Source of the DNA: Chenopodium formosanum
Lineage: Eukaryota; Streptophyta; Magnoliopsida; Caryophyllales; Amaranthaceae
Direction of reading: 5' to 3'
Assembly: GCA_024500155.1 (NCBI GenBank)
Contig: CM044875.1
Coordinates: 16,515,203-16,579,202 of the forward strand
DNA: 64,000 nt
Below, piece after piece: positions 1 to 10,629 of this stretch; the stretch's first letter is position 1; each line of letters begins with the position of its first letter. The translations under genes were made by a program, and so were the position numbers. A model generated the notes under the pieces. The model was not told where the DNA came from, ran no database searches, and saw only the letters and a list, made by a program, of their open reading frames with translations.

Positions 1-17
1 AGTATACTATCTATTGT

Positions 18-597
18 GGAAAATTTATCAAAAATAAGCAAATTTTTGCTCGGTCTTTTCAAAATAAGCAAACCTTTTGATTAACTCAGAGTAAGTTGAC
101 CTTTATTGGGTATTTTCTTTAAATAAGTCAGATGACCTACCAAATAGGTCACCTTTTTCCTAATTCTAATTAATTTTTTTCTTATTTTATATTTGAAGAT
201 TTATTAAATTGTATAAAAAAAAATAAAAAAAAACCCACTGCATACAAGCGCTCCACCCCCATCCTCGCCAGCCACCGCACAAACCACATCCCCGGGAGTA
301 TCTAAAAAATTAAGGGGTTTTTTTTTATCTTGAAAAAGTGTTTTTTTTTAAAAAAAATTTACAAAATTTTAAAAATTAATTAAAATAATACATTTTAATT
401 AAATTTTTAAAAATTGGCCAACCACACAATGACATGTGGCATAAGCAACCCAAACAACCGGTTACACCTAAAAGAAACCGGTCATGACTTATTTTGAGAA
501 AATACCCCATAAAGGTCAACTTACTCTAGGTTAATCAAAAGATTTTCTTATTTTGGGAAGATTGAGCAAAGGTTTGCTTATTATTGACAAATTTCCC
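18..597. mobile_element. Foldback MITE with ~115 bp terminal inverted repeats
   Basis: The left arm begins GGAAAATTTATCAA and the right arm, read on the other strand, begins GGGAAATTTGTCAA. The two arms stay complementary for about 115 bp, through a shared stretch containing AGTAAGTTGACCTTTAT. The interior is non-coding and AT-rich apart from a short C-rich patch near 240-295. The end sequence resembles the MULE-type MITEs further right, but I see no clean 9 bp target duplication here. It lies just downstream of a duplicated DUF569 upstream region. Confidence 0.75.
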
Positions 598-689
598 TTG
601 TTAATTTTAGTGGAATGGTTAGAACATGAATCTTTTCTTTTTTTTTTTTTTTTTTTTGGTGCAAAATGGTTAGAATATGATGAATAGTC

Positions 690-960
690 ACAAACTCACA
701 ATATATACTATATACAAAAGTCCAGGGTTTTCCATTAAGGTTAATATTGGAATTACATATTACAAATATAGATAAATATACTCTATATCTATCTAACAGG
801 AATATTTAACTTATTGAACACTTGAAGGGGTCCGATATAGAACAATATATATTCACTATTTAACTCATGGATTATATTGTCCAGAAAATTTGCTTTATGG
901 ATGAAAAAGTTAAAATTCCATGCCCACGTAAAACTTTAGAGAAATTTTCAACGATAGTCA
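690..960 (-). other. Upstream region of a third DUF569 gene copy
   Basis: This stretch aligns by eye with the region upstream of the DUF569 pseudogene (about 14760-15020) and more weakly with that of the intact gene (about 7850-8060). Shared words include CCAGGGTTTT, AGGAATATTTAA, CACTTGAAGGGG and the run ATGAAAAAGTTAAAATT before a CCCAC motif. In the other two copies this DNA lies 5' of a minus-strand DUF569 gene. The matching gene body would therefore lie at lower coordinates, displaced by the MITE at 18-597 or outside the window. No coding sequence is seen here. Confidence 0.5.
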
Positions 961-1060
961 TGTACTTTTGCTCATTCTCAATGATAACAAAATTTTTGAT
1001 AAATTCTCCTAAATACCATTTCTTTTAATTTTATAAGTTTTTAAGTATTTTAATAATGAA

Positions 1061-1062
<2 letters not shown>

Positions 1063-1110
<48 letters not shown>
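1063..1110. repeat. Poly(T) tract, 48 bp
   Basis: An uninterrupted run of T. It may be a retroposon tail in minus orientation or simple slippage. No retroposed gene is recognisable next to it. Confidence 0.9.
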
Positions 1111-1113
<3 letters not shown>

Positions 1114-1263
1114 TATGCAATTGTAATAAAGGTTAAATATTTAACTTAATCTAAAATTAACCTTTCCACTATTGTAATTAGTCAACTTATTAAAATCATA
1201 CGAGTAATAATTTTAAAAACCGACAACAATAAAATGAAAACAACTTTTTCTGGTTTCTTGTTT

Positions 1264-1660
1264 GGAAAGTTTGCCAATCACAACAGGTAAAAACACTCAT
1301 TTTGCGGGTTATAAGTTTACAACCATCAAATTCTATTTTTACAAATTACAACCAAAAAAGTCACGAGACATTTTAAATTACAACCAAAATTCAATTTTTG
1401 GTCACTTTTATCATAATATGATATCAATAATCATTTATTGATATAAAAAATAACCCCTAGCCGGTCAATACTAGTTTGTAATCATCTATTGATATTATGA
1501 CATCATATTCTCGTGAAAGTGGTCGAAAATTGAATTTTGGTTGTAGTTTAAAATATTAAGTGATTTTTTCTGTTGTAAATTTGCAAAAATAGAATTTGAT
1601 GGTTGTAATCCATAAAATGAGTTTTTTTTTTTTTCACCGGTTGTAATTAGCAAATTTTCC
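1264..1660. mobile_element. MULE-type MITE with 9 bp TSD TTCTTGTTT
   Basis: The ends GGAAAGTTTGCCAATCACAAC and GGAAAATTTGCTAATTACAAC (right end read in reverse complement) start long inverted repeats that run nearly to the centre. A perfect 9 bp direct repeat TTCTTGTTT flanks the element at 1255-1263 and 1661-1669. A 9 bp duplication and long TIRs are the signature of Mutator-like MITEs. No coding capacity. Confidence 0.85.
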
Positions 1661-1859
1661 TTCTTGTTTATTGTTTTTGTTTCCCAAAAAAAATGAAAAA
1701 ATAAATAAAAAACAAGGAAAAAATAACCGACCACAAACAAGTCCTAAAATTCCAAGCCTAAAATTTAAATACAAGATTATGTCCTATGTCATGCACAGTC
1801 TTTATCAATTTTACATTATTTTAATGGATGGATTTCTTCATTAAGTTATGTTGTTCGGG

Positions 1860-2567
1860 ATTTTTTGGAAATAACTACCTACTAGTGTTGTCGTTTTAGT
1901 AATTACCACCTACAATTCTTTTTTTCTTTTTTTTTTTTTGTATTTTACCACCTACTATTTTTAAAAACATGAAAATTTCCCACCAGATTTCCCAAGCCCT
2001 CATACATGACATCATCATGCCTACTTCTTCCTCGATTCTCATGTTCAAGGATTTTTTTCAATATAAATTACAATTAGATTAGGGAAAAGCATTTAGTAGT
2101 CGATTTAACATAATTCAAGCTCACACGAACATAATTAAGTCACTAATATGTGCCAATTATAATTTGTTGTTCTTCATTTAGGGTTTATACCAAATTTGGG
2201 GAATTTTTCAAACTGAGATAATTTTCAAATTAAGCATTATTTACATTGATTAACTCTATGTAGAACTAATTTATATGCTTAAGTTAGGATTTTAAATCAT
2301 AATTTAGAAAAACGTTTGATTTTAAAATATCCCTAAAATACATATGAACCCTGATTTGTCATTACAATGATTAGTAATAGTCCCAATTTCATAAATTAAT
2401 CACTAAGTAACAAACTCCTAATTTTATTTCAAAACCCTAAATGATGAACACCATCTTATAGTTAACCCCAATTTTGTAAATTATTAGGTACCTAATTTAG
2501 TGATAAAATTGTGGGTGGTAATTACTAAAACGACAACAATAGTAGGGGGTAATTGTCAAAAATCTTA
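1860..2567. mobile_element. MULE-type MITE, ACAATTACCACC family, divergent copy
   Basis: Inverted ends carry the family motif AATTACCACCTAC and its complement GGTGGTAATT, plus the shared word GTTGTCGTTTTAG. An 8-of-9 direct repeat flanks it (TTGTTCGGG at 1851-1859, TTGTTCGTG at 2568-2576). The ends match the elements at 17554 and 39711, but the ~600 bp interior is different and AT-rich. Confidence 0.75.
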
Positions 2568-2965
2568 TTGTTCGTGTTGTTTTTAATATTGGATCTTATC
2601 GCCAAGTCTTTTGGATGGCAGGGATTGGCAGCTAAATTTATCAATACGATTAGTTAAATTTATTTGTAAAGAGATGTAATATTGTCTAATAATAATGACT
2701 TACTCTATTAATTTTATTAAATTTAGACATCAAACAAGCAAATTTCAATTGGTGAATTGAAGTTTCATTTGAAATTTTGAGAAGTATACTACTTGTCAAA
2801 TTAGTGGATTCCATCCAGTAAAAGGTTGAACGAGTGATTTATATAGCTTTATGGATTATTTTAAATGAAACATTGTTTTATTCATCAATTTTTTTTTTCT
2901 AAGATGCCTTTGTTAAGTAGACATCTATACACAGCTAATTTGTTTGTTTATATTCCATTACTTTC

Positions 2966-3921
2966 TGATGTGAATCCTAACCCCTTGTTTAGTCAAAGTT
3001 TTAAAAAACCAACAATCTTGATATAAAGATCCAACCTTAAAGGAATTCTTTAAGATTGAATATAAAAGAACCAATATTTCTCCTCACAACTTCACAAAAT
3101 CAACCCTGAAACTTATGATTAATTAATCCACTCCTAGACGCTAATTATTTTGAGAACTCTTACCCTACTCCTAGACATTAAGTGTTTAATGTTCTAATCT
3201 TCAACCAATTCCTTGAATTGAAAACTAGCAAAAACCGTTTAAGCAAAAGTTAAACAATGCACTTTTAATAAGCTGAATTTTCGTGTATTTGTCATATGTC
3301 TTACAAATTAAAGCCACAAAATTCCTTGTTTATAAACTAAAAACTAACTTATTCTAAGCTTAATAGGACTACACAAGCCCCTAGCCTTTAGCCCCAAATA
3401 ACCTAAATAGTATAGATTAGGAAACTAATAGTAAGACTAGTTTAACTTAGTCTATAATTACTAAAACAAATCCTAATAAAATAAGAAAACTTATTAAACT
3501 AAAAAAACAAAAAATGAAAGGAATCTTGAGTGCTTAAACCAAGAAAAACCCTTCCTTTTAAGTGAAAAGTAAAAACTTACAAGCAAAAATTCTAGAAAAA
3601 AAAACTAAGTAAAAGATATGAGGAATTTCTTCTTGCCAACTTCAGACTACCACCCGCGCCTGACAGATGTGTAGCTGGGCTCATTCCGGTGCCAGAGAGC
3701 TGGCGCGTGGAACCTAGCTCAGCGCGTGGAAGCTGTCATCTTTGCCGGAAGTAAACTACTGTAAATCTTCTTCCTTGGTGATCAAGCTTCCTTCTTTCCC
3801 AATTAATCTATTGAACCTTTTCTTGTTTATTTCCTTGTTTGGGTAGCTTATAATGGAGTTATTTACACCTTCTAAAAGTGTATTAGATCCTTAAAAAGAA
3901 ATAGACTCTTGATTCACATCA
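2966..3921 (-). mobile_element. 3' LTR of a Ty3/gypsy-like element
   Basis: A 956 bp block is bounded by a perfect 11 bp inverted repeat (TGATGTGAATC at 2966, GATTCACATCA ending at 3921). On the minus strand it directly follows a purine-rich tract, AAAGAGGGGGAGAA, which fits a polypurine tract. The block therefore reads as an LTR with the element interior at higher coordinates. The matching 5' LTR is not in the window. Confidence 0.7.
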
Positions 3922-4133
3922 TTCTCCCCCTCTTTAAAAGAATTTGCCCTCAAATTCACATCATCAAAACAAGTAGAGAGTTTTCCAATGTCATATGTAG
4001 AATCTTTATCACTATTAGTAGACAAGTCATCATTGTACTCACCATCTCCATAATTATCATCTTCGTTAACAAGAACACATGCCATGGCCCCTTTATTGAT
4101 CTCTTCGGCGAATACTTTTGCCCTTAGAAACAA
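3922..4133 (-). pseudogene. 3' remnant of a Ty3/gypsy pol gene
   Basis: The minus-strand reading frame ends in an acidic stretch followed by NLRANSFKEGENDV, a tail typical of the last residues of plant gypsy polyproteins just before the polypurine tract. The frame overlaps that tract and enters the LTR, as in intact elements. Upstream of about 4133 no reverse transcriptase or integrase can be read, so the element has lost nearly all of its interior. Assignment rests on the tail plus the LTR context. Confidence 0.5.
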
Positions 4134-4823
4134 GCTTGAACTTTGGATTTGTTTATTTCATATGAGATGCCTCATTTTTTTTCTGGTTTGTTTATTTCAC
4201 ATAAGTTGCCTCAGCTCATTTGTTTATTTCATTTTTCTTATACACATTTCATTTGTTTATTTTATTTTTCTTATACAAATTGCATATTTTAAATGACATG
4301 AGCCGAAAAAAAGGACATTATAGACATTTATAAAGAACATTATACATATTTTAAAGAATATGGACGAAAAAAAGAATATTATAGACATTTATCATGTTCG
4401 TTTTAATGAAATTATTATCATGCTCTTTTTGATGAAATTATATGATAATATGAAATTATTATCATGTTCTTTGAGTTTGAGCATAATATGTTCTTTTTGA
4501 GAAAATTATTATCATGTTCTTTTTGTATAGAGTATATATATGTTCTTTGTAATGTAATGTTGTTTGTCAAACGGCCAAAAGTCTATTTTTTCTTACGTAT
4601 AAATCACAAAAATTAATCAAAGTAAAACAAGTTAATAGTGCAAAAAGTAGAAATGGAACAAATATTTTAAAACAGAGGGAGTATTAATGGTTTTCTAGTG
4701 GCACAAATACGAATATAAAAATATAAATTGTACATTAAATATTGTATCGCTATTACTTGTAACGGCTATAAATAGTACTACTAAAACAACATTACTCTAG
4801 TAGTATAAAATACATTTATAATA
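4134..4823. other. AT-rich intergenic DNA with one Stowaway-like end
   Basis: No gene seen. Degenerate short repeats of TATCATGTTCTTTTTG occur at about 4390-4530. A right Stowaway-type end (CAGAGGGAGTA, about 4673-4683) lacks a clear left partner. Confidence 0.5.
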
Positions 4824-5611
4824 CTTCCTCCATTCTTTTTTTATTGCACCATGAGGGTTTCACGCTTGATAATGCATTACTTTGGTTATTAATTAATACC
4901 TTTAATTATACTTTTGTAAAAATTATACAAATTTGATATTTAAAAAGTAGATTTCGAGATGAATCTAACTAGATCCCTGTGAGGAGGGTGGGCCCATCGA
5001 AGGGGATCCTTCTCCTCTATGCCCATGGCCCTTTAAATTCCTACGACTTTACACTTTTTTTAAGGTGTGTTAGGATTTGAATTCCTCACTGTTTGGGGGA
5101 CCTTGAATTAAAGTTGATTATATCATTACGCTTTTTGTAAGAAACTAATAAGGAGTCGCCAATAAGTCTTAGAAAAACTCATAAACCTCGTTCATTCCTT
5201 TCTACAAAATAGAGTTCAAGGAATATTTTGCATGAATCATAAGTTTATCCATGCCCAAATTGATCTACTTGTACCAGAAATAAGTTTAGGAGTGAGGGTA
5301 CTAAAATAACGTTCTTTTTACGGAGGAATCGCTATTCTAACCCAAGTGCGGGCTCTACTAGCTTTTTTTTTTTTCAAGTATCCCATAGTGACATGACACA
5401 CATGGCGATGCAAAATTTTGAGCAATAATGTTTTTAATTATCAATGGCTATAAATTAAAATATTTAGTAATTGAATATTAATAATTACTCATTTAAACAA
5501 TTCTAGCAAGTACTCACAATACTTTTTATGTATAATTTACAAACATTGGTCAAAGTACGTCTAATAAATAGTGTCAAAACTCCCAATGGGATACTATAAA
5601 AACGGAGGGAG
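4824..5611. mobile_element. Stowaway-type MITE interrupted by a nested insertion
   Basis: The left end CTTCCTCCATTC and the right end AACGGAGGGAG are flanked by TA at 4822-4823 and 5612-5613. The left arm runs to a typical internal word (CGAGATGAATCTAACTAGATC) near 4978. Then follow about 430 bp of unrelated DNA containing GGAGTCGCCAATAAG, a word typical of Tat/Ogre-type LTRs. The MITE-like sequence resumes near 5425. The nested limits are approximate. Confidence 0.6.
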
Positions 5612-5918
5612 TATCAGGTATCTATTTCCATTTCCATTTTCACAGAATTTACTCGAAAAAAAATTTTCCATCCGTTTTGTAATAATCGCAACACTTTTCT
5701 TCTATGTCCGTTTTATATATAACGATTGCAACACTTTCTTGTTTGGTAAGGATCTACTATTAATTTATTAATTATCTCTCCGACAAAGTATTAACTTACT
5801 TTCACGAATATTATTTTATTATTCTCACTCCTATTTACCCCACTTACACTATTTTTTTTATTATTATTATTAACTCTCTCATACTAACTACAAGTATAAT
5901 TTATATTATAAAAAACAA
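5612..5918. other. AT-rich intergenic DNA
   Basis: No gene is seen. There is a loose repeat of CCGTTTTGTAATAATCGCAACAC at about 5672 and again with changes near 5708. Confidence 0.5.
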
Positions 5919-6198
5919 GACCTGATCAATAGGCGAACCGATCCGGGCCAAGGCTTAAAAAATCGGTCCATTCTTCGGGTCGGGCCTAGTTTCGAGCCGA
6001 AAATTTCATGTCCAAACCCACCTAAAATGGTCGGGTCGTGCGGACTTTTTAGGTTGGGCCAAAAAAGAACTAAAATAGCTTAAAAATGCATTCCCAAACC
6101 CGCCCAGAAAAATAAAAAATCGGGCTGAGCCGAGCCCAACATGATTTTGGGCCGAAAAAGGCTGCCCAAATTCGAGCCGGGCCATCTTTGATCAGCTC
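5919..6198. mobile_element. 280 bp GC-rich MITE with 12 bp direct flanking repeat
   Basis: The element stands out by base composition, with repeated CGGGTCGGGCC/CGAGCCGGGCC words in very AT-rich surroundings. Its ends are inverted (GACCTGATCAA and GAGCTGATCAA). The 12 bp word TATAAAAAACAA occurs on both sides, at 5907-5918 and 6199-6210. The long duplication fits a Mutator-type or retroposon insertion; the inverted ends favour a DNA element. Confidence 0.65.
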
Positions 6199-6210
6199 TA
6201 TAAAAAACAA

Positions 6211-6758
6211 TCACCAATCAAAATATTATGAGAATTTTTGATTAACATGAATACACAAAGATATGCAAATATGTATACGAGAATTTTTTTTTTTTTTTTT
6301 TTTTTGAAGAAATATTCGAGAATATTTATTATAATCTCTACCAATAAGTACAAATAATATCAAGACTTATCTCAATACTTTATTTTGGGAGTGAGTTAAT
6401 GCAGAAATTATATAATTTCTTTGTGAAAAAAAGTAGGATTTTTTTTTTTCAAAAATCTCCTTATAAAAGCACTTTTTTTTCTCTTTATAATTTTTTGATT
6501 TTTGCGAAGTCATCATATCTTTTTTTTTTTTTTTTTTTTTTTTTGCGAAGTCATACCTTTATGCCGGAAAATGAGGTTTGACTCATTTTCAGGCATTGAC
6601 TACCCCAATCCACCCACACAAACGCCCCCACCCCAGCCCCACCTACGAAAAAAAAAAAGTAGTAAAGGATAATTCATGGTTTGCAATAGAACTAATTTTG
6701 TTTAAGTTGCTAAAAATACAATAAAGTGTTAAAGAAGTAACATGATTAGTGTGTAGCA
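6211..6758. other. Intergenic DNA downstream of the DUF569 gene
   Basis: No gene seen. It contains poly(T) tracts at about 6287-6305 and 6521-6544. The stretch nearest 6700 probably holds the 3' UTR of the minus-strand gene. Confidence 0.5.
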
Positions 6759-7631
6759 TCATGAATGCTGATGAAGGTTATTGTTGTAAAACATAACAGA
6801 AACATGTCCTTGTGTGCCAATCTTGGTCTGCACACTAACATCTCCATTAGTCTGTGTACCTGATCCATTGACGTTGTGTCCTGCATTATAATAAGACGAA
6901 AACATGCCACCACCACTGCCACAGCTACCACCACCAATAACATCAGAGACGTTATTAAAAACCATCTGTCCTACCTGATACACACCCGCTGCAGCTGCAG
7001 GCTGCTGCTGTATCGGTGGCTTATCATCAGTTCGTTTCGCCTTTTGCTCAACAATAGTATAACTACTGTTACTCGTCTGATGAGTTTTATCAACAACTTC
7101 TACAGTCCACCCGGCAGAAGCATAATCCCACCCTTGAATGGAATATAACTTTGTCTGAACATAAGGTACTAACCCACCATTCAGGTAGATTCCTCTATAA
7201 CCGCTATCCTCTAAGGTATACCAAGTATTATTGGCAGGCATGATCCTAGCTTGAAACTCTTTGACATCAACACTATCGATCTGCTTGTTCTTCATTTGTA
7301 GGTACAAGTCCCCTGCACCATCTCGTACAGGCCAATTTTCTTGTTTCGCAATCAACACGTGTGAAGGATTGGCAGACCTTGCCGTCCTCGTCCTGGCAGT
7401 AGCTTCCCTCGTCTTGGTACGTCGTATAGTGAACACCTTACCGTAGATGCTCTTGAGACGGAATTTTTGAGGTCCTAACCAAGTCACTCTCCACTCTGTA
7501 CTTTGTGGCATAGGCATATCTATATCAGGATAATATAGGCCTATCGATTTTTGATCTTGATTAGCGTTTAAGTAATTACCTTTCGATGACCTGAGCCGTA
7601 TCACCTCGATGGATTTATTCCAATCATCCAT
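6759..7631 (-). CDS. DUF569 domain protein (actin-cross-linking / fascin-like beta-trefoil)
   Basis: Single-exon frame of about 290 residues. Residues ~5-140 carry the plant DUF569 pattern: IEVIRLRSSKGNYLNA, then STEWRVTWLGPQKFRLKSIYGKV, then ENWPVRDGAGDLYLQMK, consistent with one beta-trefoil repeat set. A second related block around residues 140-190 includes YTLEDSGYRGIYLNGG. The C-terminal ~90 residues are low complexity (QQQPAAAAG, GGGSCGSGGG) and probably disordered. I chose the MDDWNKS start because the duplicate at 14563 is homologous only from MDD onward; an in-frame ATG lies 21 bp upstream (7652). Molecular function is not established for this family; actin bundling is inferred from the fold. 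It belongs to a tandem cluster whose upstream DNA is present three times in the window. Confidence 0.85.
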   Translation of the reverse strand: MDDWNKSIEVIRLRSSKGNYLNANQDQKSIGLYYPDIDMPMPQSTEWRVTWLGPQKFRLKSIYGKVFTIRRTKTREATARTRTARSANPSHVLIAKQENWPVRDGAGDLYLQMKNKQIDSVDVKEFQARIMPANNTWYTLEDSGYRGIYLNGGLVPYVQTKLYSIQGWDYASAGWTVEVVDKTHQTSNSSYTIVEQKAKRTDDKPPIQQQPAAAAGVYQVGQMVFNNVSDVIGGGSCGSGGGMFSSYYNAGHNVNGSGTQTNGDVSVQTKIGTQGHVSVMFYNNNLHQHS

Positions 7632-7649
7632 TAGATCTGATTGAAGAAC

Positions 7650-8110
7650 CACAAAGACAACTGATGATATATCTCAAATCTTGAGTATCGCCTCTTCAAA
7701 TTCTAACCAATTAAGATAGTTGATGCGATCATCAACATCCATTTATCTTGTGTACTTCTAAATTCTATATAATATTGCTATTTTTATGTGCCTAGATGAA
7801 TTGAATTCATTTTCTAGTACTGCAATTGTTAGATTATCAATATGATTACAAACATTATATGCAATATTTAATCTTTAGAATACTTTGAAGGGGCCGGGTA
7901 ATAGTAAATATTCATCATTTTCCCGTCAAAAACTAAAAAATATTCATCATTCAATAATGGGTTAAGAATCTTTGTTTTGTCAATGAAAATAAGTAAAATT
8001 TATTGAAAAAAGTTAAAATTCTTAGCCCACATGCATGAATTATGAATACATTACTGTCTAGTGTCTATATATATTCAAATGTTCCGATTAAAAGTTCCTT
8101 GACCATCTTT
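7650..8110 (-). promoter_or_regulatory. Duplicated upstream region of the DUF569 gene
   Basis: This 5' flank aligns with 14594-15062 and, further out, with 17241-17400. Shared words include ATCTCAAATCTTGA, CCCGTCAAAAA and AGCCCACATGCAT. Conservation across copies suggests it contains the promoter, though no TATA box or start site can be fixed by eye. Confidence 0.5.
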
Positions 8111-8154
8111 GATTATTAATTAATCACAAAGTTTCATATGTAAAAGGCCATATC

Positions 8155-8345
8155 GTATGGTCGGGGTTACTCGATTAGGGATTATTCGGTTAAGGATTAA
8201 TCAATTAGGGTCGGGTTACTCGGTCAATCACGGAATACTCGATCAGTCAAGAGTTACCTAGGCAGGGGTTACTTGGTCAGGGTTTACATGATCAATGTTT
8301 TGGTGCGTAGTAGCCGACTACATGGTGTGGTCCGACACACAAAAA
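8155..8345. repeat. Degenerate minisatellite, GGTTACTCGGTCA-type units
   Basis: Imperfect ~20 bp units vary around GGTTACTCGGTCAGGGTTA, for example GGGTTACTCGATTAGG, GGGTTACTCGGTCAATC and GGGGTTACTTGGTCAGG. Related arrays occur at 10630-10820 (opposite strand) and 19920-20000. The array ends near a CATGGTGTGGTCCGACACAC motif. Confidence 0.7.
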
Positions 8346-8471
8346 AGATAGTTAATTAATATACAAAGATTAACATTTGGTATTTTGTTATTATTCCACA
8401 TTGCAGTCTATTTCAATATAGTGTCATTAGTGTGCACATAAAAGGATGTATCGTATATGTTCCACAGAATT

Positions 8472-8511
<40 letters not shown>

Positions 8512-8772
8512 GTAATACTAAGTTTTTTTTTTTTTAGAGGGACGTTAAGTATGTTATCAATAATCAATTATATACGTAAGACACAATAAAATGACATGTG
8601 TTATCTCCTGGTGTGTCTTTAGTTTTTTATTTTTAAAAAAAAAAATCATAGATAAAATCTTATACAAAAATAATTTCTTAAATATGTTAATAACAAAGAT
8701 AATTACTTTAAATATAAAAGATTTGATTTACCTTTTTCACACAAATATTTATGACTATAATAGAAAATATTA

Positions 8773-8854
8773 TTCCCTCCATCCTTTTATTAGAGTCTCA
8801 TTTATCTTTATTATGTGAGTAATCAAAGTTAGGAATGGGACTCTACGGAGGAAG
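8773..8854. mobile_element. Very short Stowaway-type MITE (82 bp)
   Basis: Left end TTCCCTCCATCC with inner word AGAGTCTCATT, and right end GGGACTCTACGGAGGAAG, flanked by TA at 8771-8772 and 8855-8856. The inner AGAGTCTCATT is shared with the element at 49996-50226. Confidence 0.7.
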
Positions 8855-8976
8855 TAATATGATTTGCGACATATTATGATTTACTACCCGAGAGTATTTA
8901 TATTTTTTTTTCCCCTAAAATTGTTTATTTATTGATTAGAATTCACAATAGACTATGTAGTGCATATACGATCCCT

Positions 8977-8980
<4 letters not shown>

Positions 8981-9010
<30 letters not shown>
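8981..9010. repeat. (TAA)n microsatellite
   Basis: Ten consecutive TAA units. No element boundary is visible beside it. Confidence 0.9.
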
Positions 9011-9011
<1 letters not shown>

Positions 9012-9444
9012 CTCGCTCTTTCCCTTCTCTAGGTGAAAATGAGTTATTAAATTATTTTATTTCATTTATAGAAACATTACCACCTTAATATATAAAAATT
9101 AGTTAGAATATATTTCATAATATTAATATAAACGCAAAATAAATCTCATGAAGAACAATATTATTAGTTTTTGCCCTCATTCAAACATATTGATACTATA
9201 TATTATTTGAATACAATATCTACATATCAAAATTTTAATTACTTATTAGATAATTTTATTACTGAGTATTTTAGAATATCATATTATTCTATTTATACTT
9301 ATTATATATATCCACATATCTTTCATATTCTGATCAAAGATTGTTCACAGTGTTTTTAGTTTTTATTGTTTTATTGTTGTAAAATAATTATTCAAAAACA
9401 AAAAATAACCAATTATATTCAAAAGTTGATATTAATTTATAAAA

Positions 9445-9476
9445 ATTACCATGCATGGCACGGAACTTAACCTAGT
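9445..9476 (+). mobile_element. Helitron-like 3' terminus
   Basis: A short hairpin (CCATGC-ATG-GCACGG, one mismatch) is followed nine bases later by CTAG and a T, the 3' signature of Helitrons. The 5' TC end is not identifiable, so the extent of the element is unknown. Confidence 0.4.
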
Positions 9477-9481
9477 TTGAT

Positions 9482-9513
9482 ACTAGATAATGCCCGAGCC
9501 ATCATGCTCGGTT
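9482..9513 (-). mobile_element. Helitron-like 3' terminus, opposite orientation
   Basis: On the minus strand the hairpin CCGAGCATGATGGCTCGG is followed by a short spacer and CTAGT. This terminus faces the one at 9476, only seven bases away. The 5' end is not identified. Confidence 0.45.
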
Positions 9514-9800
9514 TTTAAATTTATTGATACTTGAAATATACAAGTTTCTAGACAAATACAAATTATAACACAATAGTCAATTATAATGATAACATTTAAA
9601 AAAAATTATATTAATAAATAAAAATACTAAATTTCTTAGGCAAATTAATGACAAAAAGAATAAAAAAAAAATTAAAAAATTTAGAATATGATGTTAGAAA
9701 TTGATTTAGGTGGGAAGATTTTCTATCATAGCTTGACATGTGTACAATTTGAAGAAAGAATGATGTCAGCGACTCAACAGTTGCTATATTAGCAATATAT

Positions 9801-9830
9801 CCTAGATTAGGTTCGTGCGATGCACGATTT
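9801..9830 (-). mobile_element. Third Helitron-like 3' terminus
   Basis: On the minus strand the hairpin TCGTGCATCGCACGA is followed by a short spacer and CTAGG. The hairpin resembles that at 52567-52585, so these may be one non-autonomous family. Confidence 0.4.
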
Positions 9831-10282
9831 TTAACATTACTTTATGATTTTAACAATATTTTTAGCTTATTTGTGTGTAATATGTACGTAGTACAAATAA
9901 TTGAAGCAAATTATAATAAAATTGATAAATTAATAAAGAGTGAAAACCCCAATACATATAATCCGTGTAAAATATACGGAGTAGGAGAAAAAGATAATGT
10001 TTATAATAAAATGAAATAGTAGGAGAAAATTGCATAATTAGTCTATTTAAATATAAAATCTGTTAGAAAAATGTACAAAAAAAATTTACAATTTTTAAAT
10101 TTTTATTTATGTTAAAAAAAATAATGATGTCATTATAGTTTTGGCGGAAATTTTTTTTATGAGAGGTTGACATGTGAAAAGTAATGACATTAGCGATAAT
10201 TATTTTAGTTATATTTATAGATAGATTAGTGTACTTAGTTGATTTGGTACAAATCATGTTATTTGCAATCGACAATGTTTAG
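9831..10282. other. AT-rich intergenic DNA
   Basis: No gene or clear element is visible. The sequence is about three-quarters A+T with scattered short reading frames that lack coding character. Confidence 0.5.
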
Positions 10283-10284
10283 TA

Positions 10285-10547
10285 CTTCCTCCGTTCTTTT
10301 ATTATTGCACCACTTGCCTTTTTAGGAAGTTTCACAAATATTGCACAATTTCATATTTAGGAAAAAAATTATTTGTGTTCACACTACAAATACCCAACAT
10401 ACCCTTACTTTTTCACACTTACTTTTTAGTTTATCAATATGTCACATGGGCAATTTTGTATTTTTACCTTTCTCTCTCTTACTTTTTTCCACTACCAAAA
10501 TATTTGTACCCAACCCCTATGATGCAATAATAAAAAAACGGAGGAAG
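10285..10547. mobile_element. Stowaway MITE (263 bp), family A
   Basis: Ends CTTCCTCCGTTCTTTTATTA and AAAAAACGGAGGAAG with TA duplications at 10283-10284 and 10548-10549. It shares internal words (ATTATTGCACCA, AGGAAGTTTCACAAATATTG) with the copy at 38381-38647, which lies in the opposite orientation. Confidence 0.85.
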
Positions 10548-10629
10548 TATAAGAATCCTAATACGTGATTATAGGCTTGATTAAAAAATAAAATAAATAA
10601 ATAAAAACACTTATAATTCAGCTCATTTT

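Noticed and set aside
6876..7446. Plus-strand frames opposite the DUF569 gene
   Set aside because: They are antisense shadows of a well-supported coding frame with domain similarity on the minus strand.
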